From NCBI GenBank assembly GCA_947073545.1, contig CAMTMP010000031.1, positions 1 to 48,460 of the forward strand: DNA of 48,460 bases. Direction: 5' to 3'. The notes below the pieces were generated by a model. It did no database searches. It saw only the letters and a program-made list of their open reading frames with translations, and was not told where the DNA came from. This document shows, in pieces, positions 31,301 to 39,971 of the stretch (positions are counted from its first letter, which is position 1; every line of letters begins with the position of its first letter). The position numbers and the translations under genes are program-made. This DNA is from an uncultured bacterium. GTDB taxonomy: Bacteria > Bacillota > Clostridia > Lachnospirales > Lachnospiraceae.

Positions 31301-33727
31301 ATGAGGAAAGTTCCGTTTCATACAGGATGGACCTGTAAGCATGTAAATGAAGAGGGGGCGGCGTTTGTTACGCTGCCCCATGATGCCATGTTCGCTGAGA
31401 AACGCACGGAAACAGCGGCGGGCGGAACGAATACAGGCTGGTACGAAGGCTTTGATTACGAATATGAAAAACATTTTCTGCCGGATGAGTCCCATCTGGG
31501 AAAAACCGTGATCCTGGAGTTTGAGGGAGTATATCGGAAAGCGGAAGTCTGGATCGGGGACAAACAGGCAGCATTCCGGCCTTATGGTTATACGAACTTT
31601 TATGTGGATCTGACGCCTTACCTGGAAGTGGGAAAGGACATCCCGATTCGTGTGATCGCGCGCAACGCGGACCAGCCGAACAGTCGGTGGTATTCGGGGG
31701 CAGGCATTTACCGGCCGGTCAATTTATGGGTCGGAGAGGCGGCACATATTCCGGTAAACGGCGTGCGTATCCGTACATTGTCCATCTCGGCGTCCGGGAT
31801 GGCGCAGATAGAAGTCAGCGTGCGTATCAGCATGCCCGGCAGTGTGAAGGCAGAGATTGTGGATCCGGACGGAGAAAGGATACTGGCACAGGAGAGGAAA
31901 GACAGTGACAAGGAGGCGGTCTTTGTATTCGATGTCCCGAATGCAAAACTTTGGAGTGTAGATACGCCGGAGCTGTATACGTGCAGGGCGGTGTTCGGCG
32001 GGGATGTGTGTGAAGAAACGTTTGGAATCCGTACCTTAAGCTGGGATCAAAACGGTTTTTGCATCAACGGGAGCCGTACGATATTGCAGGGGGCCTGCAT
32101 ACACCACGATAACGGCCTGTTAGGGGCGGTATGCGATCCGGATGCGGTGGAGCGCAAAGTACGGATATTGAAGGAAAACGGTTACAATGCCCTGCGCAGT
32201 GCCCACAATCCCTGTTCGAAGACGATGCTTGATGCCTGTGACAGGCTGGGTATGCTGGTAATGGACGAATACATAGACCATTGGTATATCCATAAAACAG
32301 AATATGATTATGTCACTTATTTTGATAAGTGGTGGCGCAGGGATCTGGAGGATATGGTTGATAAAGATTATAATCATCCCTGTGTGATCTTGTATTCTAC
32401 AGGAAATGAAGTCAGCGAGACAGCGCAGGAGCGGGGGATCCGGCTGACGGGAGAGATGACGGATTTTCTGCACTCGCTGGATGACAGCCGCCCTGTGACA
32501 TGCGGGGTAAATATTTTTTTCAACTTTTTAAGTTCGATTGGCTTCGGTGTCTACAGTGACAAGAAGGCAAAAAAAGAGGTCAAAAGAGCGGAAAAGGCGC
32601 AGGGAAAAGGGCGGACAGAAGGGCAGAGCGTGCCGAAAAAGAAAAAGGCTGTCGGGAGCCAGTTCTTTAATAATCTGGCAGGACTTTTGGGTGATGAATT
32701 TATGAAGCGGGGGGCGACTCTTCACGGATGTGATGTGAAAACGCGGGATGCTTTTGCCAATATGGATATTGCGGGATATAATTACGGTATTTACCGTTAT
32801 CGGCATGACCTGAAAAAATATCCGGAAAGACTGATTCTGGGAACGGAAACTTTCTGCAAAGATGCATACCTGTTCCGGGAGATGGCAAAGGAAAATCCCC
32901 GTATCATAGGCGATTTTGTCTGGGCTGGAATGGATTATCTGGGAGAAGTGATGGTCGGTTCCTGGGAATATGCGGATTATGCGGCACGCTTTGACGGCGG
33001 ATGCGGATGGGTATCTGCAGGTTCCGGACGAATCGATCTGACAGGGAAACCGTTATGCGAGATGCTCTATACAAAGGTTGCGCTGGAAAAAGAAAAAGGG
33101 CCTTTTATCGGGGTCTGTCCGGTGAATCATACGGGCGACAGACACAGCCCTTCCGCATGGAAAATGTCCAATGCCCTGGAAAGCTGGAGTTGGCGGGGGT
33201 GTGAGGGGCGTAAGGCCAATGTGGAAGTCTATGCCCGTGCCCATCACGTGAAAATATTTATAAACGGCAGGGAAGCAGGCGAAGAACGGCTGGCGGGAAA
33301 CTGTATCGCGAGATTTTCCTGTATCTATGAGAACGGGAAGATCGAAGCGGTTTCTTACGATGCCGAGGGCCGGGAGAAAGGCAGGACATGTCTGCGGACG
33401 GCAGAGCCGGAAACGGTACTTCTGGCGGAACCGGAGGAGAAAGAAGCGAGGGCAGGGCACTTGTGCTATATCCGGCTGCGTTATGCGGACCGGCAGGGAA
33501 CCGGCAAGCCGCTTGTCAGAAATACCATACGGGTGAAGGCGGAGGGCGCTGAACTTTTGGCGCTTGGCAATGCCTGCCCTTACAACGAGAGAGGGAGCCT
33601 TACCGATAAAACGGCTCCGTATTACGGGGAAGCGCTTGCCATTCTGCGGGCAGGGGACGGAGAAAGCATTCGTTTGAAAGCGGCGGGCGGAGAGTGCAGA
33701 ACTGAAATAGAAATTCCGATTTTGTAG
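31301..33727 (+). CDS. Glycoside hydrolase family 2 (beta-galactosidase-like), 808 aa
   Basis: Sugar-binding jelly-roll at residues 1-150 (LPHDAM, NTGWYEG, ILEFEGVYRKAEVWI), an Ig-like domain at 155-245, and the TIM barrel from 250 with LRSAHNPCSKTMLDACD, acid/base E370 in YSTGNEVSET and nucleophile candidate E516 in ILGTETFCKD. A lysine-rich insertion at about 420-455 (KKAKKEVKRAEKAQGKG) lies between the barrel strands. No signal peptide: a cytoplasmic exo-enzyme acting on imported oligosaccharides. It follows the small membrane protein by 12 bp in the same operon. Substrate cannot be fixed; beta-galactoside or beta-glucuronide are common in GH2. Confidence 0.88.
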   Translation: MRKVPFHTGWTCKHVNEEGAAFVTLPHDAMFAEKRTETAAGGTNTGWYEGFDYEYEKHFLPDESHLGKTVILEFEGVYRKAEVWIGDKQAAFRPYGYTNFYVDLTPYLEVGKDIPIRVIARNADQPNSRWYSGAGIYRPVNLWVGEAAHIPVNGVRIRTLSISASGMAQIEVSVRISMPGSVKAEIVDPDGERILAQERKDSDKEAVFVFDVPNAKLWSVDTPELYTCRAVFGGDVCEETFGIRTLSWDQNGFCINGSRTILQGACIHHDNGLLGAVCDPDAVERKVRILKENGYNALRSAHNPCSKTMLDACDRLGMLVMDEYIDHWYIHKTEYDYVTYFDKWWRRDLEDMVDKDYNHPCVILYSTGNEVSETAQERGIRLTGEMTDFLHSLDDSRPVTCGVNIFFNFLSSIGFGVYSDKKAKKEVKRAEKAQGKGRTEGQSVPKKKKAVGSQFFNNLAGLLGDEFMKRGATLHGCDVKTRDAFANMDIAGYNYGIYRYRHDLKKYPERLILGTETFCKDAYLFREMAKENPRIIGDFVWAGMDYLGEVMVGSWEYADYAARFDGGCGWVSAGSGRIDLTGKPLCEMLYTKVALEKEKGPFIGVCPVNHTGDRHSPSAWKMSNALESWSWRGCEGRKANVEVYARAHHVKIFINGREAGEERLAGNCIARFSCIYENGKIEAVSYDAEGREKGRTCLRTAEPETVLLAEPEEKEARAGHLCYIRLRYADRQGTGKPLVRNTIRVKAEGAELLALGNACPYNERGSLTDKTAPYYGEALAILRAGDGESIRLKAAGGECRTEIEIPIL

Positions 33728-33738
33728 GAGAGAGCTTT

Positions 33739-34299
33739 ATGGAAAGGATAAGAGAGTGGTGGCAGAGTTTTGCTCCGAAACATAAATTAATTGCGCAGTT
33801 TATCAAATTTTATGCTTTTTCCATGCTGGTGACGTTATTTCAATATCTGGTGCTCACCTTCCTGCCGGGCGTTTTTTATCGGTTTACGGATTGGTGTGAG
33901 ATTCCCTGTCAGTTGTTACATCTGGCGCTTGGACCGGTGGATACGTATGTGTTTAATTATCCGGTAACCGGGGATGCAACAGGAGGCATGGGATATTTTG
34001 CGGCTTTTGCAATCACATTGTTTTTGGCGCAGTGTATTAATTTCCCGATGCAGAGAAATATCACGTTCCACTCAAAGGGAAATATTTATTATCAGATCAT
34101 GTGGTATGTGACTGCCTTTGTGCTGATCACGGTGACGTGCAGTTTCCTGATGGGATTGTATGTGCCCATCTGCCGGAAATTTTTTCCGCCTGCCGTTTAT
34201 AATATTCTGATCACGGTGATTAACGGCGGCGTGCAGATGGTGATTTATTTTCCGATTTACAAAATCATATTTCCGGAAGGTGAGGCAAAACAGGGATGA
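33739..34299 (+). CDS. GtrA-like membrane protein, 186 aa
   Basis: Four membrane helices, starting after a charged N-terminus (KHKLIAQFIKFYAFSMLVTLFQ). The pattern FxKFxxxSxxxTxxxxxV and the NFPMQRNITFHSKGN stretch between helices 2 and 3 (the family's N-FxxQRxxxF motif) fit GtrA. GtrA proteins help move lipid-linked sugars or cell-surface polysaccharide parts across the membrane. It ends with an ATGA overlap into the next GH3 gene and starts 11 bp after GH2, so it is within the carbohydrate operon. Confidence 0.72.
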   Translation: MERIREWWQSFAPKHKLIAQFIKFYAFSMLVTLFQYLVLTFLPGVFYRFTDWCEIPCQLLHLALGPVDTYVFNYPVTGDATGGMGYFAAFAITLFLAQCINFPMQRNITFHSKGNIYYQIMWYVTAFVLITVTCSFLMGLYVPICRKFFPPAVYNILITVINGGVQMVIYFPIYKIIFPEGEAKQG

Positions 34300-36722
34300 A
34301 ATATCGTGGAAAAATGCAGGAACTGACATTAGAACAAAAATGCGCCCTGCTTTCCGGGGCGGATGTTTTTAAAACCCGCGAACTGGCAAGGGCGGGGATT
34401 CCGTCTCTGTGGCTTACGGACGGTCCTCACGGACTGCGCAAACAGGCGGGCGCGTCCGATCATTTGGGATTAAATCCGAGTGAGCCGGCGATCTGCTATC
34501 CGACAGCATCGATTACGGCATGCAGCTGGGATGAGAAACTGGGAGAAGAGATTGGAGAGGCGCTTGCGGAGGAGGCTTTGGAGCAGAATGTTGATGTTGT
34601 TCTGGGGCCGGGGCTTAATATTAAGAGAAGTCCGCTGTGCGGCAGAAATTTTGAATACTTTTCGGAAGACCCTTATCTTGCGGGAAAAATGGCTGCGGCA
34701 TATGTGCGCGGAATCCAGAAACGGGGTGTGGCGGCCTGTCCGAAACATTTTGCCGTGAACAATCAGGAAACGAGACGCATGGCGTCAAACAGTATTCTTG
34801 ATGAGCGGACATTACGGGAAATTTATCTAACCGGTTTCGAGATCGTGGTAAAAGAAGGAAGACCGCAGACGATCATGAGCAGTTATAATCAGATCAACGG
34901 CGTATATGCGAATGAAAACCGGCATCTGCTTGTGGATATTCTCAGAAAAGAATGGGGGTATCAGGGGGCGGTCGTCACAGACTGGGGCTGTTCCAATGAT
35001 CATGTACAGGGGGTAAAGGCAGGATCCACGCTGGAAATGCCGTGTCCCGGGTGGGATTCCGTGCGGGAATTGATCGAAGCGGTAAAGAGCGGAAAAGTAT
35101 CGGAAAAGGAAATCGATGACAGGGTGGCGGAACTTCTTTCGCTGATTGATTTTACAAAAGAGAACAGGGAAAAACCGAAGGAGTCAGAGGTGGTTCTCTG
35201 GGAGAAGCATCACAGACTTGCCTACTGTGCCGCGGCAAAGAGCCTTACACTGCTTCGGAATGAAGAAGAAATCCTTCCCCTTGCCAAAGGGACAAAGACA
35301 GCGTTGATCGGGGACTTCGCCGGGATACCTCGTTATCAGGGAGCCGGCTCCAGCCAGGTCAACGTGCTTCATCCCACCAGTGTACTGGAAAGTATGAAGG
35401 ACAGCGGTCTTATCCTGACAGGATATGCGAAAGGGTTTGACAGACTGGGGAGACCGGATGAAGCGCTTAAGAAAGAGGCGGTCAAACTGGCAGGCGGTGC
35501 GGAAGCCGTGATTATGTGTCTCGGTTTGGATGAAGTGCAGGAGAGCGAAGGGATTGACAGACAACACATGAAACTGGCAAAATCCCAGATCGATCTTTTA
35601 AAGGCGGTGGCAGCAGTCAACAGTAATATTGTCGCAGTCTTGTTTTCAGGCAGTGTGGTGGAGACCGGATGGCGTACGGATTGCAAAGCTTTGCTTTATG
35701 CGGGGCTTGGAGGAGAGGCGGGTGCGCAGGCGGTTGTGGATGCGATTACTGGCAAGATTAATCCCAGTGGCAAGCTGGCGGAAACCTGGCCGGAGCGTTA
35801 TGAGGATACGCCCGCTAAGAATTATTTTGCGAAAGACGGCCGGAATGTGGAATATCGGGAAGGCATCTACGTGGGCTACCGCTATTATCAGAAGCAGCAG
35901 AAAAAGACGGCATTTCCTTTTGGATTTGGCTTAAGTTATACGGACTTTACTTACAGCGGTCTGCGTGTGGAAAAAGACAGGGTGGCGTTTACTGTGACGA
36001 ATACCGGCAAGAGGGCAGGTGCAGAGACTGCCCAACTTTATATTTCACCAAAGAACGGGGACGGCTGTATTTTCAGGGCAGTGAAAGAACTGAAAGGATT
36101 TACCAAAGTGGAATTGGAAGCCGGCGAGAGCAGGGAGGCAGTGATTCCGTTTGATGACAGGGCGTTTCGGTATTGGGACAGTAAGAGTGGGAAGTGGGAA
36201 ATCGATACCGGCGATTATCTGATTCAGATCGGTTCTTCCAGCGAAAAGATGGAGCTTACAGGGACGGTATTTATAGAGGGGACAGCCACTGCTGATATGG
36301 GCAGGGGAGAAGTTCTTGCCCATTATCAGGCGGGAGATGTACAGCAGGTGCCGGATCAGGAATTTGCGGCGCTGCTGGGGCATGAAATTCCCGGTCCGAA
36401 GAGAGAGATTGACAGACATATTACTTTCGGGGAAATGAGATACGGCAGAAGTCCTCTGGGCTGGCTGGTATGCAGTGTCCTGACTAAAATGATGAAAAGC
36501 CGTCTGAAAAAAGGAAATCCGGATCTGAACCTGCTTTTTATTTATAACATGCCGCTCCATGCGCTTGCTAAGATGACAAACGGCATGGTAAGTATGGGTA
36601 TGGTGGACGGTATCGTGATGGAGCTGCGTGGATTCTGGCTCATAGGACTTGTGAAAGTACTGGTGGAATTTATAAAGAATCTGACGGGCAGCAGGCGTAT
36701 GGAAAAAGAAATCTGCAAATAG
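34296..36722 (+). CDS. Glycoside hydrolase family 3 beta-glucosidase, canonical order, 808 aa
   Basis: GH3 barrel at residues 1-260: LTDGPHGLRKQ, GPGLNIKRSPLCGRNFEYFS, KHFAVNNQETRR and nucleophile D229 in GAVVTDWGCSND. Then the C-terminal sandwich (about 310-560) with an acid/base region, FN3-like domain (about 590-660, FPFGFGLSYTDFTYSG, TNTGKRAGAETAQLYI) and an extra C-terminal 100 residues (HITFGEMRYGRSP, IYNMPLHALAKMTNGM) seen in Lachnospiraceae GH3 enzymes. No signal peptide, so intracellular. Together with the surface GH3 and GH2 it would finish the breakdown of beta-linked oligosaccharides. Last gene of the cluster. Confidence 0.92.
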   Translation: MKYRGKMQELTLEQKCALLSGADVFKTRELARAGIPSLWLTDGPHGLRKQAGASDHLGLNPSEPAICYPTASITACSWDEKLGEEIGEALAEEALEQNVDVVLGPGLNIKRSPLCGRNFEYFSEDPYLAGKMAAAYVRGIQKRGVAACPKHFAVNNQETRRMASNSILDERTLREIYLTGFEIVVKEGRPQTIMSSYNQINGVYANENRHLLVDILRKEWGYQGAVVTDWGCSNDHVQGVKAGSTLEMPCPGWDSVRELIEAVKSGKVSEKEIDDRVAELLSLIDFTKENREKPKESEVVLWEKHHRLAYCAAAKSLTLLRNEEEILPLAKGTKTALIGDFAGIPRYQGAGSSQVNVLHPTSVLESMKDSGLILTGYAKGFDRLGRPDEALKKEAVKLAGGAEAVIMCLGLDEVQESEGIDRQHMKLAKSQIDLLKAVAAVNSNIVAVLFSGSVVETGWRTDCKALLYAGLGGEAGAQAVVDAITGKINPSGKLAETWPERYEDTPAKNYFAKDGRNVEYREGIYVGYRYYQKQQKKTAFPFGFGLSYTDFTYSGLRVEKDRVAFTVTNTGKRAGAETAQLYISPKNGDGCIFRAVKELKGFTKVELEAGESREAVIPFDDRAFRYWDSKSGKWEIDTGDYLIQIGSSSEKMELTGTVFIEGTATADMGRGEVLAHYQAGDVQQVPDQEFAALLGHEIPGPKREIDRHITFGEMRYGRSPLGWLVCSVLTKMMKSRLKKGNPDLNLLFIYNMPLHALAKMTNGMVSMGMVDGIVMELRGFWLIGLVKVLVEFIKNLTGSRRMEKEICK

Positions 36723-36762
36723 TGCAGGCACAATGAAATAATCATAAGATTACGGGCGTAAA

Positions 36763-36868
36763 AGAGAAGCGTTTGCCGACGGAAAGTCGGAGAACGCTTC
36801 TTTGTGCGTATAAGCAGAGTCAGAAAGCGCGAACGAGAAATGCGAAGCATTTCGAGTCTGCTTATGCG
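36763..36868. repeat. Two-hairpin dispersed repeat, copy B
   Basis: Matches copy A at 25305 over the GAAGCGTT..AACGCTTC hairpin and TATAAGCAGA..TCTGCTTA arms, with an 18-20-bp insertion between them. The first hairpin is followed by TTTGTG and may serve as terminator of the GH cluster. Confidence 0.75.
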
Positions 36869-37002
36869 AGGAAAACTGGTATTTTGGTGAGCCATGTTCC
36901 GATGACGCGGGAGAGGTGGCAGGGAGGATATCCGCTTGACGGAAAAGGGTGTTTGGGAGCAAAATGAAGTAGTGAGTTTACGGAAACAGGGAGGGAACGA
37001 CA

Positions 37003-37701
37003 TTGGAACATACCATACTTTTACTGGAAGACGATACGGACCTGATTGACGGACTGACCTATTCCCTGAGCAGGGAAGGATATATCGTGGACGTGGCGCA
37101 GACGGTGAAAACGGCGTATGCCTGTCTGGAAACGCGGGAATACAGCCTTCTGTTACTGGACGTCACCCTGCCTGACGGGAACGGCGTGGATGTGTGCCGC
37201 TTTGTGCGGGAACGGGGCAGTCGGACGCCCATTATCTTTTTGACGGCGATGGATGAGGAAGTCCATGTGATCCGGGGGCTTGACAGCGGTGCGGACGATT
37301 ATATCACAAAGCCTTTTAAGCTCGGGGAATTGTGCGCCAGAATACGTGCGCAGCTTAGGCGGAGCGGGAGTGGTGATGTGAGCGCGGCGAACCGCTTTAC
37401 CTCCGGCGCGCTGTCCATTGACTTGTTCGGGGGTGGCGCGTTTTTGAACAACCAGCCGTTAGAATTGACCAGTGTTGAGTACCGTCTGCTCTGTCTGCTT
37501 GTCCGCAATGCGGGGCAGACGGTTTTGAGAAATACGATACTGGACGCGCTGTGGGACGGGAACGGCAACTTTGTGGATGACAATACGCTGTCTGTATACA
37601 TTCGCAGGCTGCGCGAAAAGATAGAGGAAGACCCGTCTAATCCGATGCATCTTTTGACGGTGCGGGGATTTGGATACAAATGGAGGAGAGAAAATGAGTA
37701 A
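37003..37701 (+). CDS. OmpR/PhoB-family response regulator, 232 aa
   Basis: Receiver domain: LLLEDDTD acidic pocket, acceptor D in LLLLDVTLPDGNG, T in FLTAMDEE, K in DYITKPFKLGEL. Winged helix at 130-230 (LELTSVEYRLLCLLVRNAG, VDDNTLSVYIRRLREKIE, VRGFGYKW). The start is the TTG at 37003 with GGGAGGG seven nt upstream; no ATG fits. It overlaps the next small gene and forms an operon with the kinase. Likely controls the ABC transporter downstream. Confidence 0.92.
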   Translation: MEHTILLLEDDTDLIDGLTYSLSREGYIVDVAQTVKTAYACLETREYSLLLLDVTLPDGNGVDVCRFVRERGSRTPIIFLTAMDEEVHVIRGLDSGADDYITKPFKLGELCARIRAQLRRSGSGDVSAANRFTSGALSIDLFGGGAFLNNQPLELTSVEYRLLCLLVRNAGQTVLRNTILDALWDGNGNFVDDNTLSVYIRRLREKIEEDPSNPMHLLTVRGFGYKWRRENE

Positions 37702-37900
37702 ATATGATGCTTTATGGGAATATATGCAGAAAAACGGACAGGAATCTTTGCAGCTGAGTTTTGAAGAAATACAGGAGATTGCGGGGGTGCCAATCGACCA
37801 TTCGTTTTTGAAATACAAAAAGGAGCTGACAGAATACGGTTATCAGATCGGGAAGATATCCATGAAAAACGAAACGGTACTTTTTACCAATGTGGATTGA
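37694..37900 (+). CDS. Small DUF7662-like protein in the two-component operon, 68 aa
   Basis: Overlaps the regulator stop by 8 bp; GGAGAG precedes the ATG. The sequence MSKYDALWEYMQKNGQ followed by SLQLSFEEIQEIAGVPIDHS and KYKKELTEYGYQIGKIS resembles a family of small Clostridial proteins of the DUF7662 kind, with a winged-helix-like alpha/beta outline. No membrane segment. Its insertion between regulator and kinase genes suggests an accessory or modulator of the system. Function is not known. Confidence 0.7.
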   Translation: MSKYDALWEYMQKNGQESLQLSFEEIQEIAGVPIDHSFLKYKKELTEYGYQIGKISMKNETVLFTNVD

Positions 37901-37901
37901 T

Positions 37902-39146
37902 ATGAATATGATGCAGGAGAAAAACACACGGGAATATTTTCTGTTTTTGAGCGGTCTGGCGGGTGTATTTGTGATATGGGCACTCGTTCTCTCATGGTTT
38001 CATGGAAGGGAAACACAGCAGATTCTTTTTGAGAGGGAACAGATTTTTGCGTCGTCCTTGATGGAGCAGGGGGTCTCGCATGTCTCGATTGCCCGGGCGC
38101 TTGGGAGTGCAGAAACGACTGCAGAGGGAGCAGAACTGCTGCGGCAGATTGGTCATACGCAGGCTGCCTCTTTCCGACTGTTTCCGTCTATTGACAGGTC
38201 TGTGCGGCTGTTTGGTGCGGCAGCAGCCGGTACTGTGGGGATTTTGGCTATTCTTTTACTGGGCATGAGCATCCGTTTTCTTTGGAAACGGGAGACGCTG
38301 TACCGACAGGCGGAGGGTATTATCACCCGGTTTTCCGAAGGGGATTTTAGGAGCCACCTGCCGCAGACGAAGAACGGAAGCATTTACCAGTTGTTTTCGG
38401 CGGTGGAAGAGCTGGCTGTGGCGCTGCGTGCGCAGAGCGAAAAAGAGCAGCAGTTGAAAGCATTTTTGAGGAACACGATCTCGGATATTTCCCATCAGTT
38501 GAAGACGCCGCTTGCCGCCCTGCATATGTATACAGAAATCATAATGCAGGAGCCGAACCATGCAGAGACGGTGGAGCGGTTCTCCGGCAAAATCATGCAG
38601 TCGTTGGAGCGAATCGAGGCGCTTGTGCAGGCGCTCCTGAAGGTGAGCCGTATCGACGCGGGCAGTATTGCTTTTCACAAGAAATGGCAGACTGCCGCCG
38701 GGTTAGTGGAAAATGCAGCGGCAGATTTATCCGTAAGGGCGCATAGGGAAGAAAAGCGGATTGTGATGGAGGGCGACGCGTCGCAGATGATTTTCTGTGA
38801 CAAGGAGTGGACGAGGGAAGCGGTTGCCAATCTGATAAAGAATGCGCTGGACCATACCGATGCGGGCGGTACGGTTACGGTTTCTTGGGAATGTTCTCCC
38901 GCGATGTTCCGGCTGTCGGTAGCGGATGACGGCTGCGGCATTTCAGAGGAGGATATGCCGCATGTGTTTAAGCGGTTTTACCGCAGCAAACGGGATGGCG
39001 GCAGGCAGGGGCTCGGTCTGGGACTGCCTCTTGCCAAGTCCATTGTGGAAGGACAGGGCGGCATCCTCTCGGTAAGCAGCACACCGGGGGAAGGGGCGGT
39101 GTTTATCCTCATGCTCCCGACCGAGGCTGCGAAACAGTCCTCGTAA
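37902..39146 (+). CDS. HisKA/HATPase sensor kinase, 414 aa
   Basis: Two transmembrane helices (about residues 14-34 and 108-128) flank a short extracytoplasmic loop, then HAMP-like linker, HisKA with H in ISDISHQLKTPLAALHMY, and HATPase with N-box KNALDHTD, DDGCGIS and GLGLGLPLAKSIVEGQGG. The N-terminus overlaps the previous gene; the start could be 37890, 37902 or 37911, none with a good ribosome site, consistent with translational coupling. Partner of the regulator at 37003. Confidence 0.9.
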   Translation: MNMMQEKNTREYFLFLSGLAGVFVIWALVLSWFHGRETQQILFEREQIFASSLMEQGVSHVSIARALGSAETTAEGAELLRQIGHTQAASFRLFPSIDRSVRLFGAAAAGTVGILAILLLGMSIRFLWKRETLYRQAEGIITRFSEGDFRSHLPQTKNGSIYQLFSAVEELAVALRAQSEKEQQLKAFLRNTISDISHQLKTPLAALHMYTEIIMQEPNHAETVERFSGKIMQSLERIEALVQALLKVSRIDAGSIAFHKKWQTAAGLVENAAADLSVRAHREEKRIVMEGDASQMIFCDKEWTREAVANLIKNALDHTDAGGTVTVSWECSPAMFRLSVADDGCGISEEDMPHVFKRFYRSKRDGGRQGLGLGLPLAKSIVEGQGGILSVSSTPGEGAVFILMLPTEAAKQSS

Positions 39147-39169
39147 GTTAAATTTCGAAGAAATTTAAC
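39147..39169 (+). terminator. Hairpin after the sensor kinase
   Basis: Perfect 10-bp stem GTTAAATTTC/GAAATTTAAC with a 3-nt loop, followed by TTTCTTAC. It would separate the two-component genes from the ABC genes. Confidence 0.65.
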
Positions 39170-39181
39170 TTTCTTACAGAT

Positions 39182-39234
39182 TTGTAAGCTGTTATTCACG
39201 GGCTTGTAAGCTGTTCCTGTTATCGTTTTGTAAG
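39182..39234 (+). promoter_or_regulatory. Direct repeats TTGTAAG upstream of the ABC operon
   Basis: TTGTAAGCTGTT occurs at 39182-39193 and again, identical, at 39204-39215 (22-bp period, two helical turns). A third TTGTAAG lies at 39228-39234, and an inverted CTTACA precedes the first. This is the layout of an OmpR-type regulator binding region, most likely for the regulator encoded upstream. Confidence 0.6.
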
Positions 39235-39275
39235 TACCTAATCGATTTAGCTATGAAAGGAGGAACAGTCTTACC

Positions 39276-39971
39276 ATGGAAATTGTGGAAGTACAGGATT
39301 TGTGTAAAACATACGGAATGGGCGAAGCGAAAGTAGAAGCCTTAAAGCATGTCTCTTTTACCCTTCAGAAAGGGGAGTTTGCGGCGGTGATCGGGGAGTC
39401 CGGCTCCGGTAAAAGCACCCTCTTAAACTGTATCGGCGCGTTGGACGAACCCACAGGCGGACAGATTATGATAGACGGGCGAAACCTCTTTGCCATGAGG
39501 GAGGAGGAGCGCACGATTTTCAGACGCCGCAATATCGGTTTTATCTTTCAGTCATTTCATCTGATTCCGGAGCTAAACGTGGAGCAGAATATTATTTTCC
39601 CCCTATTGCTGGACTATAAGAAACCGGATTCCCGGCAGGTGGAGGAGGTTTTGGAGGTGCTGGGCTTGCAGGAGCGGCGCAGGCATTTGCCGGGACAGCT
39701 TTCCGGCGGACAGCAGCAGAGAGTGGCGATCGGCAGGGCGTTAATCACAAAGCCGAAACTGATTCTGGCGGATGAACCGACCGGGAATCTGGACAGAAAA
39801 AACAGCAGGGAAGTGATGGAGCTTTTGCGCAAGGCGTCCGGTCAATACCAGCAGACCATTTTGATGATCACGCACAATCCGAATCTGATTACTTCGGTGG
39901 ATCGGGTGATGCAGGTGGCGGACGGCATTTTGAGTGATTTGGGAGGGAATGTCAATGAAAAATTATCTTAA
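39276..39971 (+). CDS. ABC transporter ATP-binding protein (MacB/BceA type), 231 aa
   Basis: Walker [10 protein letters not shown] at about residues 40-48, Q-loop [11 protein letters not shown], signature [15 protein letters not shown], Walker [13 protein letters not shown] and the switch H in MITHNP. Matches the LolD/MacB/BceA group of ATPases that drive FtsX-type permeases. AAAGGAGG precedes the ATG. Its end overlaps the permease gene by 17 bp. Confidence 0.95.
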   Translation: MEIVEVQDLCKTYGMGEAKVEALKHVSFTLQKGEFAAVIGESGSGKSTLLNCIGALDEPTGGQIMIDGRNLFAMREEERTIFRRRNIGFIFQSFHLIPELNVEQNIIFPLLLDYKKPDSRQVEEVLEVLGLQERRRHLPGQLSGGQQQRVAIGRALITKPKLILADEPTGNLDRKNSREVMELLRKASGQYQQTILMITHNPNLITSVDRVMQVADGILSDLGGNVNEKLS

